Source: Oscillospiraceae bacterium
GTDB lineage: Bacteria; Bacillota; Clostridia; Oscillospirales; Oscillospiraceae
Reading direction: 5' to 3'
NCBI GenBank assembly: GCA_902761635.1
Contig: CACWLG010000010.1
Location: forward strand, 1-64,000
DNA: 64,000 nucleotides
Shown: positions 42,920-51,335 of the stretch, one piece after another
How the letters are laid out: the number at the start of each line of letters is the position of its first letter
How positions within the stretch are numbered: position 1 is the first letter of the stretch
Made by a program: the position numbers and the translations under genes
The notes under the pieces: model-generated
Databases searched by the model: none
Seen by the model: the letters and a program-made list of their open reading frames with translations, nothing else
What the model was told of the DNA's origin: nothing

Positions 42920-44028
42920 TCTTCATCCTCTTTGAGCGCCCCGAAGTACCAGCCGGAGACGCCGTTGTGTTTCACAAAAAAGCCGCGGGAGCAGCGCTCC
43001 ACCACGCTTACGCGGTCGCCTGCCTTCAGGGGCAGGACGTAATCGGTGCAGTCGTTGCAGTCGGTAAACTCCCCGTCCGTGAAGAGGTATTTGGTGAGGA
43101 TATCCAGCTCATAGCCCGTGCGAACATGGCGGCAGCGGGAAAACTCCTCTCCGCGCCGGAGGACCTGCACACGGCTGTCGCCCCAGCGGATATAGGCCGA
43201 GCGGGCCGACGCCGCCTGATCCTCCAGTACCGTTGCCTCAGGGAAGGCGTCATAGGAATCAAAGCGCAGCTCGTCGCCTGAGATGTCGGGGATGATAAGG
43301 CAGTTTAGCTGCCCGTCGTCCTTGAGCACGCAGGCCCCGTCGAGGCAGACGATATGGCGCTCGCGGTCGATGATGGGGTTTGCACAGACGATGCCGTCCG
43401 CGTAGAGCATCACGGGGTAGTGTCCCACCACGACCCATTTGTCAAAAGAATAGCCCAGCTTATACCAGGCGTCGCAGCGCATCAGTTCCCCGGCGCTGTG
43501 CTCGGTCAGGGGCTTGTCCGGGTATACCGCCGCGTGGGCAAAGATGTAACGCCCCGCCTCCGCCGCATGGGGCAGCGCGCCCAGAAAGGCAAGCTCTGCC
43601 GGAAAACGCTCCGCCAGGCGGCGGCGAAAAGCGCCAAGATCCCCGAGGTTCAACGGATCGAGGCCAAGCTCCAGGGCCATGTCCCAGATCAGGCCGCTCC
43701 TGCGGAAGCGCAGGTAGCGGGGAAGGGCGTCCAGCCGGTCGCTGCCCTCCTGACAGATCGCAGCCCAGTCGTCACAGTTTCCCATGAGGGCGATGGTGTT
43801 GCCCTTTTCACACAGCGCCATGACCTCATGCAGGGTCTTGAGGCTCTCTGCGCCCTTTTCGAGAAAGTCGCCGTTGAGGATCAGATAATCGTTGTCACAG
43901 AAGCCGACCTTGCGGAGAAGGCCGTGGAAGTAGGGGAGATTCGCGTGAATGTCGGAGATGACCAGCACCCGCCGTCCTGCCTCGATCTCCGGGCGCAGGA
44001 CGCGGGCGCGCTCTTCATACAACGCCAT
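42916..44028 (-). CDS. Metallophosphoesterase with C-terminal SH3-like domain
   Basis: 370 residues. Calcineurin-type motifs in order: VISDIHANLPYF (D26, H28), LILNGDFLEKGAES, LMGNCDDWAA (N-x-D variant of GNHE), FAHAAVYP and VVGHYPVML. This set resembles small serine/threonine protein phosphatases of the PrpA/Bsu1 kind rather than nucleotidases. A C-terminal extension (about 310-370) with AGDRVSVVERCSRGFFVKHNGVSGWYFG looks like an SH3b domain. The first 14 bases overlap the phosphatase-acetyltransferase fusion gene upstream. Confidence 0.85.
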   Translation of the reverse strand: MALYEERARVLRPEIEAGRRVLVISDIHANLPYFHGLLRKVGFCDNDYLILNGDFLEKGAESLKTLHEVMALCEKGNTIALMGNCDDWAAICQEGSDRLDALPRYLRFRRSGLIWDMALELGLDPLNLGDLGAFRRRLAERFPAELAFLGALPHAAEAGRYIFAHAAVYPDKPLTEHSAGELMRCDAWYKLGYSFDKWVVVGHYPVMLYADGIVCANPIIDRERHIVCLDGACVLKDDGQLNCLIIPDISGDELRFDSYDAFPEATVLEDQAASARSAYIRWGDSRVQVLRRGEEFSRCRHVRTGYELDILTKYLFTDGEFTDCNDCTDYVLPLKAGDRVSVVERCSRGFFVKHNGVSGWYFGALKEDEE

Positions 44029-45148
44029 GGCGGTGGCTCCCCGGCTGCTTTTCCATCAGCAGCAGATCCCCGTTGGCGCCGGGAGCGCGTGAAAGCTCCG
44101 TAAAGCCGTTGGCCCGGTAGAAAGCCAGGGCGGCCGCGTTGTCCTCCGCCGCATACAGGCGCACGGCACGGCGGCCCAGCGTCCGGTACTTGGTCAGCAC
44201 CCTGCCCAATAGCTGCACGCCCAGGCCGCGCCCGCGGTACTCCGGGCACAGGTACAGAAGGCTCACCCAGCCATAGCCGGCATGCTCGCCCCGTGCGGTA
44301 TCCAGGTCGATGAGACCGGCAAAGCTGTCCCCGTCGTACAGAAGGGAGATGGCTTCGCTGTCCCGCCGGTAATGGTCCCGGGCGGCGTGATAGTAGGGCG
44401 CGGGCTCGAAGCCGTTGAGATTCCCGTGAGCGGCCATCCAGGCGTCGGCATAGCAGCGCTCGTAGAGTGCGCGGTGCTGCCCGGGATCGACGCACACATG
44501 CCGCAGGGCCGTGACCGCCGAAGCGTTCTGCGCCAGCTCCGGCGGAAGGTGGGAGATGTCGTCCACCGTGTCCACCGTGAAGCGCCCGCTTTCAAAGCGC
44601 AGGTGCGAAACGCCGGTGTTGTGGAAGATCGGCACTGTCTCCCGGTCATTGAGCGGCACGCCCAGGAGTGTTGTCAGCATGCAGCGGATGGCGACCCCGT
44701 GGGTCGTGATGACCACGGTGCGCCCCTCGTTTGCCGCGGCGATTTCGTACAGGGCCTCAAGCACGCGCTCCCGCACGTCTTGGAAAGTCTCGGCTCCGGG
44801 GAGGCAGAAGTTTGCCGAGTCGTGCAGGAAGGTATCCATCAGCTCCGGCTGCTCCCAGAGGAGATTGGCAAAGGGCCGGGTCTCCCAGGGACCGACATTA
44901 ATCTCCCGCAGGCGTCTGTCGCAGCGGATGGGCAGATCGTGAAAGCGGGTGATGGCCGAGGCGGTAAAGCGCGCGCGCCAGAGATCGCTCGAGTACACCG
45001 CGTCCACCGGAGTATCGCGGAAGCGCAGGCTCAGCGCGTCGCGCTGCTTTTCGCCGAGGGCCGTGACGTCCCCGTCCCAGTGTCCCTGCATGAGGCGGTA
45101 GAGGTTCCCCTCTGCCTGGACATGTCGAATTACATAAATTTCTGTCAT
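44015..45148 (-). CDS. Histidine phosphatase - GNAT acetyltransferase fusion
   Basis: 377 residues from ATG 45148 (GGAG eight bases upstream). Residues 1-200 are a histidine phosphatase (phosphoglycerate mutase-like) with the phospho-acceptor RHVQAEGN (H9), GEKQRDAL, YSSDLWRARFTA and the second histidine in VVITTHGVAIR. Residues about 215-370 are a GNAT domain with CPEYRGRGLGVQLLGRVL (acetyl-CoA loop) and AEDNAAALAFYRANGF. The fusion links phosphate removal and acyl transfer on what may be one small-molecule substrate. First gene of an operon with a metallophosphoesterase. Confidence 0.88.
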   Translation of the reverse strand: MTEIYVIRHVQAEGNLYRLMQGHWDGDVTALGEKQRDALSLRFRDTPVDAVYSSDLWRARFTASAITRFHDLPIRCDRRLREINVGPWETRPFANLLWEQPELMDTFLHDSANFCLPGAETFQDVRERVLEALYEIAAANEGRTVVITTHGVAIRCMLTTLLGVPLNDRETVPIFHNTGVSHLRFESGRFTVDTVDDISHLPPELAQNASAVTALRHVCVDPGQHRALYERCYADAWMAAHGNLNGFEPAPYYHAARDHYRRDSEAISLLYDGDSFAGLIDLDTARGEHAGYGWVSLLYLCPEYRGRGLGVQLLGRVLTKYRTLGRRAVRLYAAEDNAAALAFYRANGFTELSRAPGANGDLLLMEKQPGSHRHGVV

Positions 45149-45166
45149 CAGCTTCACTCCTGACGC

Positions 45167-45195
45167 TTGACCGAGGCCATTGTATACGGTATAAT
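45167..45195 (+). promoter_or_regulatory. Promoter of the PurN-like gene
   Basis: TTGACC (45167-45172), 17-base spacer, perfect TATAAT (45190-45195). Confidence 0.8.
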
Positions 45196-45294
45196 AGTCG
45201 ACATAACACGGAATGTGTCGGCGCTGCTTTGTATTATAGCGTGTTTTGCCCTCCAGGACAAGTGCCGGCACAACCAAGGGTTGAGAGGTTCGAC

Positions 45295-45909
45295 ATGGTC
45301 AGAGCGGCGGCACTGGTATCCGGGGACGGGGCGAGGCTCCAGGCGATCCTGGATTCCATGTATTTTAAGGAAATACCGGATTTTGAGCTGGTTTCGGTGA
45401 TCTCCACGGCCAGGGAGGTCAACGCCATGAAGCGCGCCCTCAATGCGGGGGTGCCCGCCTATGTGGTGGACCCGGAGCTTTTTCCAAACAGCACCAGCCA
45501 TTCGATGGCGGTGGCGAACAAGCTGCGGGATATGGACATTGAGCTTGTGATCCTTGCGGGCTATGACCTGCCCCTGGGCGTGATTCCCTACCAGTTCAAA
45601 AACCGCATCATCGGCACCTTCCCGGCGCTCTATCCCGCCTTTGAGGACGAGGAAGGGGACATCCAGCGTGCCGTCCTGGAGCGCGGCCTCAAGCTCACCG
45701 GCGCAACGTCGTACTTTGCCGATGGGGACGGTCGTGTCGGCAGCATCATTCTCCAGCGGGCGGTGGAGGTCCGCGCTGACGATACACCCGAGTCCCTTTC
45801 AAGGCGTGTGCTGGAGGAGGCCGAATGGCGCCTTCTCAGCCAGTCGGTGATTCTCTACTGCTCCGGAAAGCTGAAGATCCACGGCAACCGGGTGCTGATT
45901 GAAAAGTGA
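45295..45909 (+). CDS. PurN-like formyltransferase-fold protein lacking catalytic residues
   Basis: 204 residues from ATG 45295 (GAGAGG upstream). It aligns along its whole length with glycinamide ribonucleotide formyltransferase: AALVSGDGARLQAILDS, ELVSVIST, LNAGVPAYVV, MDIELVILAGYDLPL, PALYPAF, RVGSIILQ. In E. coli PurN the catalytic Asn106 and His108 sit in LLNIHPSLLP and Asp144 in ELDGGPVILQ; here the aligned text is IIGTFPALYP and DGRVGSIILQ, giving Gly, Phe and Arg. The glycine-rich nucleotide loop remains. It is therefore probably a pseudoenzyme or a binding/regulatory protein. There are no purine genes beside it. Confidence 0.8.
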   Translation: MVRAAALVSGDGARLQAILDSMYFKEIPDFELVSVISTAREVNAMKRALNAGVPAYVVDPELFPNSTSHSMAVANKLRDMDIELVILAGYDLPLGVIPYQFKNRIIGTFPALYPAFEDEEGDIQRAVLERGLKLTGATSYFADGDGRVGSIILQRAVEVRADDTPESLSRRVLEEAEWRLLSQSVILYCSGKLKIHGNRVLIEK

Positions 45910-45911
45910 AA

Positions 45912-45937
45912 CGGGGGCGCACAGGCGCCCCCGCATT
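45912..45937 (+). terminator. Terminator of the PurN-like gene
   Basis: CGGGGGCGC ... GCGCCCCCG (9 bp) then CATTTTC, directly after the stop codon. Confidence 0.85.
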
Positions 45938-45955
45938 TTCTTTCATGATAAACCA

Positions 45956-45981
45956 AAGCAGAGTGCCTGACCACTCTGCTT
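45956..45981 (-). terminator. Terminator of the UDG operon
   Basis: AAGCAGAGTG / CACTCTGCTT, 10-bp perfect stem, six-base loop, followed on the minus strand by TGGTTT. Confidence 0.7.
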
Positions 45982-46091
45982 GATTTAGAAGAACTTTTGT
46001 TCCATATGAAGTTCTTTCCTGCTTGCGAGTATAGAATACCGCAAAGATGTTTCGGAAATAACCCTGATTTTGTTTCGTCTTTGTAAAATGA

Positions 46092-46907
46092 TCAGTCGAA
46101 GCTGAGATTCCACACACAGTCGGCAGGGACGCTGCCGGGCTGGGCGGCGATATAGGATTCCCCGTCCCGGGCGGGAAGATAATAGACGCAGGTCTTTGCC
46201 CCCAGCAGGTGACCCACGGAGGCCGCGATATCGGTGCAGTCCTCGCTGTCACGGGCGATAAGCTCCTTGATGAGGCAGGTGTCCCCGTCCAGCTCCGCCG
46301 TGCAGATGCCGCTGCGGCAGGCATAGAGGCCGCCGCCGAAGAATTTGCAGAAGCGCCGCTGAAATTCCAGTGTGGGCTGGGACGGGCGCAGGTAGTTCTT
46401 CCCCTGCAGCAGCGTCTCCCGCCAGTGCATGTACTCGGTGGCGCTCAGCTCCATCACCTGCTCCCGGGGGGCGCAGCCGACTTCAAAGCGTCTGCGGTGC
46501 AGTACGCACTCGATGCCGAGCAGCCTGTGGTACCAGCCGTAGAGCGGCGCATCCGCCGGCAGTGTGCAGATCACCGCGGCTTCCCGCCGCCGCGCGAGGG
46601 CCGCCGCCTCCAGCGTGAGAGCCTTGCCGACGCCGAGGCTGCGGCGCTCCGCGGTGACCATCACCGCATAGATGTAGCCAACCACGGGGGCCTTCTTCCG
46701 CCGGGTCACAAGCTCAAAGCCACTGAGCACATGGGCCGCTCCGATGAGCTTTCCGTCCAGCTCCGCCACCACGGCAGAGCCCATATCCGGCAGCATGGCG
46801 TAAAACTCCGCTGTAAAGTGCAGCGGGTCGCCGAACACATCCTGCCACAGGAACGAGAGCGCGGGGATATCCCCGGCCCGGTATTCTCGTATCGTATACT
46901 CTGCCAT
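46092..46907 (-). CDS. GNAT-family acetyltransferase
   Basis: 271 residues. N-terminal GNAT fold with YTIREYRAGDIPALSFLWQDVF, AVVAELDGKLIGAAHVL, VVGYIYAVMVTAERRSLGVGKALTLEAAALAR (acetyl-CoA loop R-x-x-G-x-G-x-A) and YGWYHRLLGIE; a C-terminal extension (about 165-271) contains a second, weaker GNAT-like half, as in two-domain acetyltransferases. Substrate unknown. It starts four bases after the DUF2156 gene and ends the operon. Confidence 0.82.
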   Translation of the reverse strand: MAEYTIREYRAGDIPALSFLWQDVFGDPLHFTAEFYAMLPDMGSAVVAELDGKLIGAAHVLSGFELVTRRKKAPVVGYIYAVMVTAERRSLGVGKALTLEAAALARRREAAVICTLPADAPLYGWYHRLLGIECVLHRRRFEVGCAPREQVMELSATEYMHWRETLLQGKNYLRPSQPTLEFQRRFCKFFGGGLYACRSGICTAELDGDTCLIKELIARDSEDCTDIAASVGHLLGAKTCVYYLPARDGESYIAAQPGSVPADCVWNLSFD

Positions 46908-46911
46908 GGAC

Positions 46912-47814
46912 TCAGTCTCCTATCCATTTGGCCGCGTACTTGCGCAGCAGATACGCGGGCTTGTAGGACTCCTTGGACTTGCGCAGGGACTCGAGCCCCA
47001 TATCGTCCTCACGGTTGAGCCAGACAAGCTCCGGGTGGCGCGCGAGGAGCATTCTGCTCAGCTCCCTGCATACCATGGGATACGCGCCGTTTACGTCCGC
47101 CGCGGCCTTTTCCACATGGACATTGAAGGTGTCGGAGCTGGTCATCTCCCCGAAGCTGAAGCCGAGGATCTTCCCGTCGGCAAAGAGGACGCCGCCCTCC
47201 AGCCCCAGCGCCTCGTAATTGCGGAAAGCACGGTCGATGGCATTGTGCTCAAAGACGATGCTCTCGTCCAGGCGTTCGGCGTTCTCCTCAGTCCAGGTGT
47301 TGAGCATCTGCGTACAGGCAGGGATCAGTTCCCGCGTCAGCGGGACGAAGGCCCAGTCGTGCTCCGCCTCGAAGCGGTTGCAGTGGTTCTTCTTCCCGTG
47401 CAGCGCCTTGCCGGCATAGGTGGCGAGCTTCTGCGCCTCATAGATGTAGTCGGCATACTTTGTCTCCTCACAAAAAAAGAAGCAGTCGGGAAATTCCTCC
47501 TCCAGCAGCGCTTTGTGCCTGTCGGTGATGCCGCGCAGCAGAAAGTCGTAGTTCATGACGGCGGCATAGCTGCGCAGCGCGTCGATCGCCGGGCGCAGCG
47601 GGCCGCAGCCGATGGGATAGGCGAAGGCCGGCAGGCCGTGCAGGCGCACCTTGGTCAGTGTGCGCTCCCCAAAGTCGCACACGAGCTGACGATAATGCTC
47701 GTCCCAGATAAACATGTTGCCGAAGTTGAAGTCCGCGCTGGGAGAGTCCTCGCACCGCAGGTGCCGGTCGATCCATTCCTTGTCCAGCAGGGAGATCGCG
47801 TGAAACTCAATCAT
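46912..47814 (-). CDS. DUF2156 (phosphatidylglycerol lysyltransferase-like) protein
   Basis: 300 residues from ATG 47814, overlapping the stop of the UDG gene (ATGA). It has the double-GNAT DUF2156 fold: ADFNFGNMFIWDEHYR, FCEETKYADYIYEAQKLATYAGKALHGKKNHCNRFEAEH, and the C-terminal VHVEKAAADVNGAYPMVCRELSRML and WLNREDDMGLESLRKSKESYKPAYLLRKYAA. This stand-alone soluble form lacks the membrane half of MprF and is widespread in Clostridia; aminoacyl or acyl transfer to a lipid or peptide is possible but not shown. Confidence 0.85.
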   Translation of the reverse strand: MIEFHAISLLDKEWIDRHLRCEDSPSADFNFGNMFIWDEHYRQLVCDFGERTLTKVRLHGLPAFAYPIGCGPLRPAIDALRSYAAVMNYDFLLRGITDRHKALLEEEFPDCFFFCEETKYADYIYEAQKLATYAGKALHGKKNHCNRFEAEHDWAFVPLTRELIPACTQMLNTWTEENAERLDESIVFEHNAIDRAFRNYEALGLEGGVLFADGKILGFSFGEMTSSDTFNVHVEKAAADVNGAYPMVCRELSRMLLARHPELVWLNREDDMGLESLRKSKESYKPAYLLRKYAAKWIGD

Positions 47815-48380
47815 AGATATACGCTGTCGCAGACAGCCCTGATTTCCTTTCTCAAGCTGCGAAGATCCATAAACGCCTCGGGCCGCTTGCTCACATCGCG
47901 CAGCAGGGCGGAGGGGTGATAGGTCGCCATGAAGCGGCGGCCGTCGAACTCGTACCATACGCCGTGCTCCCGCGTGATGCGAAAGTCCGGGTCAATAAGG
48001 GCCTTGGCCGAGATGCGGCCGAGGCACACGATGATTTTGGGGTTGACGAGGGCGATCTGCCTGTCAAGCCAGCCGCGGCAGGCGTCCTGCTCGATGTTCT
48101 GCGGGTCGCGGTTTCCGGGCGGGCGGCACTTGACGATGTTGGCGATATAGACCCGGCTGCGCTCAAGGTCGATCATTTTCAGCATGTCGTCCAGGAGCTT
48201 GCCTGCGGGACCCACAAAGGGCTCGCCCTTCAGGTCCTCCTGCTCGCCCGGCCCTTCGCCGATGAACATGACCTCCGCCTGCTCGTCCCCCACGCCGAAG
48301 ACCAGGCTGTGCCGTGTTTTGCAGAGGGAGCAGCCGCGGCACGCGGCACATTCACTTTTCAGGGCCTGCCAGGAATCCAC
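47811..48380 (-). CDS. udg: Family 4 uracil-DNA glycosylase
   Basis: 189 residues. Motifs [22 protein letters not shown] (uracil recognition/catalysis), [11 protein letters not shown] and YHPSALLR (motif 2 histidine). Iron-sulphur ligands: a cysteine pair near the N terminus (C14/C17 or C17/C20 within [10 protein letters not shown]) plus C85 and C101, as in thermostable 4Fe-4S glycosylases. It removes uracil from DNA at the start of base excision repair. Start is GTG at 48380 behind GAGGGGTG. First gene of the UDG-DUF2156-GNAT operon. Confidence 0.92.
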   Translation of the reverse strand: MDSWQALKSECAACRGCSLCKTRHSLVFGVGDEQAEVMFIGEGPGEQEDLKGEPFVGPAGKLLDDMLKMIDLERSRVYIANIVKCRPPGNRDPQNIEQDACRGWLDRQIALVNPKIIVCLGRISAKALIDPDFRITREHGVWYEFDGRRFMATYHPSALLRDVSKRPEAFMDLRSLRKEIRAVCDSVYL

Positions 48381-48530
48381 GGCGGTTCACCCCTCTTCCC
48401 GCCGGGAAAGAAGCGCTTGCAAGTCGTCCGGCGGCGTATTATAATAATTAAGCGAAAACAGTTTACCACCTTTTTCCGTTGCCCGCAACTGCTTTTCGGG
48501 CGGGGATCAATCAATCTGTGGAGATGCACT

Positions 48531-49907
48531 ATGGCTGAATTTGAAAACTTTCTGTCCCCGGGCAGACGGGGACATCTGATCGGCATCGGCGGTGTGTCCA
48601 TGTCGTCGCTGGCCGAGGTGCTGCAGGGCATGGGCCTGAGCATCAGCGGCTCGGACATGAACGAGGGCACCAATATCGACGGACTGCGCCTGAAGGGCAT
48701 TCCCGTCCTGATCGGGCACCATGCCGAGAATATCACGGAGGATGTGGAATTTGTCGTGCGCACCGCCGCCGTCCATGACGACAATCCCGAGATCCGGGCG
48801 GCACACGAGCGGGGCATCCCGGTCTTTGAGCGCACCCAGGCCTGGGGCGCGATCTCCAAGGACTACGCCAACGCTCTTTGCATCTGCGGCACCCACGGCA
48901 AAACCACCACCACTTCCATGTGCACGCATATCATGATGGCAGCCGACAAGGACCCCACCGTTATGATCGGCGGCACCCTGCCGCTTCTGAAGGCGGGCCA
49001 CCGCGTAGGTCACGGCAACACCATCATCATGGAGGCCTGCGAGTATTATAACTCCTTCTTATCTTTCCACCCCACCGTTGCGGTCATTCTGAACGTCGAG
49101 GCCGATCACCTGGACTTCTTCAAGGATCTGGACGATGTGAAGCACTCCTTCCACGAGTTTGCCCTGCGCGTGCCGGAGGACGGCTACGTGGTGGCAAACC
49201 TGGACGATGCCAACACCATGGACGTGATCCGGGATATCCGGGGCCGCGTCATCACCTTCGGCCTGAACGGGGAGGCCGACGTCACCGCGAGGAATATCGA
49301 GTTTCTGGGTGCCAATTCCCATTTTGAGATCCTGTACAAGGGCCGCCTCTTCACCGATGTGACCCTGCATGTGCCCGGCCTGCACAATGTCAAGAACGCC
49401 CTGGCCGCCACCGCCGCCTGCATCAGCCTCGGCGTGCGCCCCAACGCGGTCAAGTACGGCCTTGCGGGCTTCAACGGCGCGGGCCGCCGCTTTGAGTTCA
49501 AGGGCAAGTACAACGGCGCGGACGTGTATGACGACTATGCCCACCACCCGGGTGAACTGAAGGTTTTGCTCGACGCGGTGGAGCAGCTCAACTACAAGCG
49601 CATCGTTCTGGTCTTCCAGCCTCACACCTATTCCCGCACCGCCGCCCTCTTTGACGATTTTGTGCAGCAGCTGCGGCGGCCCGACGTGCTGTTCCTGGCG
49701 GAGATCTTTGCCGCCCGCGAGAAGAACACCATCGGTATCTCCTCGGCGGACCTCGCCAAAGAGGTGGAGGGCTCCATCTTCTGCCAGACCTTTGACGTGA
49801 TCGAGGATGCCCTGCGGGCCATTGCCCACCCGGGCGATATCGTTCTCACCGTCGGCGCCGGCGATGTCTACAAGATCGGCGAGCGGCTGGTGGAGGAGAA
49901 AAAATAA
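48531..49907 (+). CDS. murC: UDP-N-acetylmuramate-L-alanine ligase
   Basis: 458 residues from ATG 48531 with GTGGAG nine bases upstream. Three Mur ligase domains: N-terminal UDP-binding HLIGIGGVSMSSLAEVL, the central ATP-binding loop CGTHGKTTTTSM (about 115-126) with EACEYYNSFLSFHP and NVEADHLDFF, and the C-terminal GAGRRFEFKG ... DDYAHHPGELK and FQPHTYSRTAAL. It adds L-alanine to UDP-MurNAc in the cytoplasm. The gene is isolated from the usual division cluster. A terminator follows at once. Confidence 0.95.
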   Translation: MAEFENFLSPGRRGHLIGIGGVSMSSLAEVLQGMGLSISGSDMNEGTNIDGLRLKGIPVLIGHHAENITEDVEFVVRTAAVHDDNPEIRAAHERGIPVFERTQAWGAISKDYANALCICGTHGKTTTTSMCTHIMMAADKDPTVMIGGTLPLLKAGHRVGHGNTIIMEACEYYNSFLSFHPTVAVILNVEADHLDFFKDLDDVKHSFHEFALRVPEDGYVVANLDDANTMDVIRDIRGRVITFGLNGEADVTARNIEFLGANSHFEILYKGRLFTDVTLHVPGLHNVKNALAATAACISLGVRPNAVKYGLAGFNGAGRRFEFKGKYNGADVYDDYAHHPGELKVLLDAVEQLNYKRIVLVFQPHTYSRTAALFDDFVQQLRRPDVLFLAEIFAAREKNTIGISSADLAKEVEGSIFCQTFDVIEDALRAIAHPGDIVLTVGAGDVYKIGERLVEEKK

Positions 49908-49912
49908 ACTTT

Positions 49913-49945
49913 ACCCGACCGGTCCGTTCCGGTCGGGTATTTCTC
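49913..49945 (+). terminator. Terminator of murC
   Basis: ACCCGACCGG, loop TCCGTT, CCGGTCGGGT, then ATTTCT; 10-bp perfect stem. Confidence 0.85.
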
Positions 49946-50041
49946 CGTTTCGGGTCTTGTATGTTCCCATGCGGACTGATACAATAAAGCCGGAAAACCG
50001 CACAGCAATAAATATATAAAGATAAACAGGAGGAATGCCCC

Positions 50042-51007
50042 ATGAACGAAGTGCTCCATACCCTGTCCAAAATCGGCATCGTGCCGGTCATCGCCATTGA
50101 CGACGCCAGCAAAGCCGTGCCCCTGGCCAAAGCCCTCGTGGCCGGCGGTCTCAACGCGGCCGAGGTCACCTTCCGAACCGCCGCGGCCGAGGAGGCCATC
50201 CGCGCCATCGCAGCGGAGGTGCCCGATATGGTCGTCGGCGCCGGCACCGTCACCAGCCGCGAGCGCCTGGACCGCGCCCTGGCTGCCGGCTCCCAGTTCA
50301 TCGTCACCCCCGGCTTCAATCCCGACACCGTGAAGTACGGCCTCGACAAGGGCGCCCTGATGCTCCCCGGCACCGCCACCGGAGGCGAGATGGAGCAGGC
50401 CATGGCCCTGGGCCTCGAGGTGGTCAAGTTCTTCCCGGCCGAGGACAACGGCGGCGTCAAGAAGCTCAAGGCCCTCGCCGGCCCCTACCGTGAGCTCAAG
50501 TGGATGCCCACCGGCGGCGTCAACACCAAGAATATGATGGACTATCTCTCCTTTGACCAGATCGTCGCCTGCGGCGGTACTTGGATGGTCAAGAAGGACC
50601 TCATCGAGGGTGAGTGCTGGGATGAGATCACCGCCATCTGCAAGGAGGCCGTCAAGGTCATGCTGGGCATCCAGCTTGCCCACATCGGCGTCAACACCGA
50701 AAGCCGCGAAGAGGCCGAGCGCCTTGCCAAGCTTGTCAGCTGCATGCTGGGCCTGTCCCCGCGCGACACCGGCAAGTCCTGGTTCGCCGCCGACAACGCC
50801 ATCGAGTTCATGAGCCACAAGGGCCCCGGCACCAACGGCCACATCGGCTTCAAGACCAACAGCGTCGAGCGCTGCCTCTACCACCTGGGCCGCCAGGGCG
50901 TGGAGTTCGAGAAGGACTCCATCACCTACAACGAAAAGGGCGCGCCGAAGTTCGTCTACCTCAAGGGCGAGTACGGCGGCTTCGCCATCCACCTCGTGAA
51001 CAAGTAA
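50042..51007 (+). CDS. eda: KDPG/KHG aldolase fused to a VOC (glyoxalase-like) domain
   Basis: 321 residues. Residues 1-210 are a class I aldolase of the Eda type: VPVIAIDD, AAEVTFRT (E41, R45), VVGAGTV, FIVTPGFNP, Schiff-base Lys129 in EVVKFFPAE, and WMPTGGV. It splits 2-keto-3-deoxy-6-phosphogluconate (or 4-hydroxy-2-oxoglutarate) to pyruvate and an aldehyde. Residues about 220-321 are an added VOC-like domain (LAHIGVNTESREEAERLAKLV, GHIGFKTNSVERCLYHLGRQGVEF, FVYLKGEYGGFAIHLVNK). AACAGGAGGAATG supports the start. It is monocistronic, with one of the strongest terminators here. Confidence 0.9.
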   Translation: MNEVLHTLSKIGIVPVIAIDDASKAVPLAKALVAGGLNAAEVTFRTAAAEEAIRAIAAEVPDMVVGAGTVTSRERLDRALAAGSQFIVTPGFNPDTVKYGLDKGALMLPGTATGGEMEQAMALGLEVVKFFPAEDNGGVKKLKALAGPYRELKWMPTGGVNTKNMMDYLSFDQIVACGGTWMVKKDLIEGECWDEITAICKEAVKVMLGIQLAHIGVNTESREEAERLAKLVSCMLGLSPRDTGKSWFAADNAIEFMSHKGPGTNGHIGFKTNSVERCLYHLGRQGVEFEKDSITYNEKGAPKFVYLKGEYGGFAIHLVNK

Positions 51008-51027
51008 GCGCACGCAAAAGATTTAAG

Positions 51028-51069
51028 AGCACAGCGCCGGCAGGGCTTTTGCCCTGCCGGCGCTGTGCT
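51028..51069. terminator. Very strong terminator after eda
   Basis: A perfect 19-bp stem (AGCACAGCGCCGGCAGGGC and its complement) with a TTTT loop. No T-run follows on either strand, so it may act bidirectionally between the convergent genes or by structure alone. Confidence 0.75.
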
Positions 51070-51077
51070 GTAGAGGC

Positions 51078-51269
51078 TTACTGCTGGTCTGCACTCATCT
51101 CCGCGACGATGGCCGCAAGGTCCATCTCGCCGAAATGGCCGACCTTCTCCGGGTATTTCTTCTTGTAGCCGAGGATGAACTGACGCAGCAGCGCCTGCTG
51201 CACAACATCCCCGTCGCCGGTGAGCAGGCAGAACAGCTCACGGCTCGTCATTTCCTTCAGTGGCTTCAT
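51078..51269 (-). CDS. Small hypothetical protein after nfnB
   Basis: 63 residues, charged and helical, opening MKPLKEMTSRELFCLLTGDGDVVQQALLRQF and ending in an acidic tail; no membrane segment or cysteine motif. GGAGAGGATGATACC before the ATG makes it a real candidate gene. It follows nfnB by 66 bases containing a hairpin, so it may be co-transcribed at reduced level. Family not recognised. Confidence 0.65.
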   Translation of the reverse strand: MKPLKEMTSRELFCLLTGDGDVVQQALLRQFILGYKKKYPEKVGHFGEMDLAAIVAEMSADQQ

Positions 51270-51296
51270 GGTATCATCCTCTCCTCATAGCCCGAA

Positions 51297-51322
51297 GGGA
51301 CAGGGGCTGCGGCCCCTGTCCC
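51297..51322. terminator. Hairpin between nfnB and the small gene
   Basis: GGGACAGGGGC, loop TGCG, GCCCCTGTCCC: perfect 11-bp stem. On the minus strand no T-run follows, so it is more likely an mRNA processing or partial-attenuation hairpin than a full terminator. Confidence 0.55.
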
Positions 51323-51335
51323 TGGTTTTGGAAGC

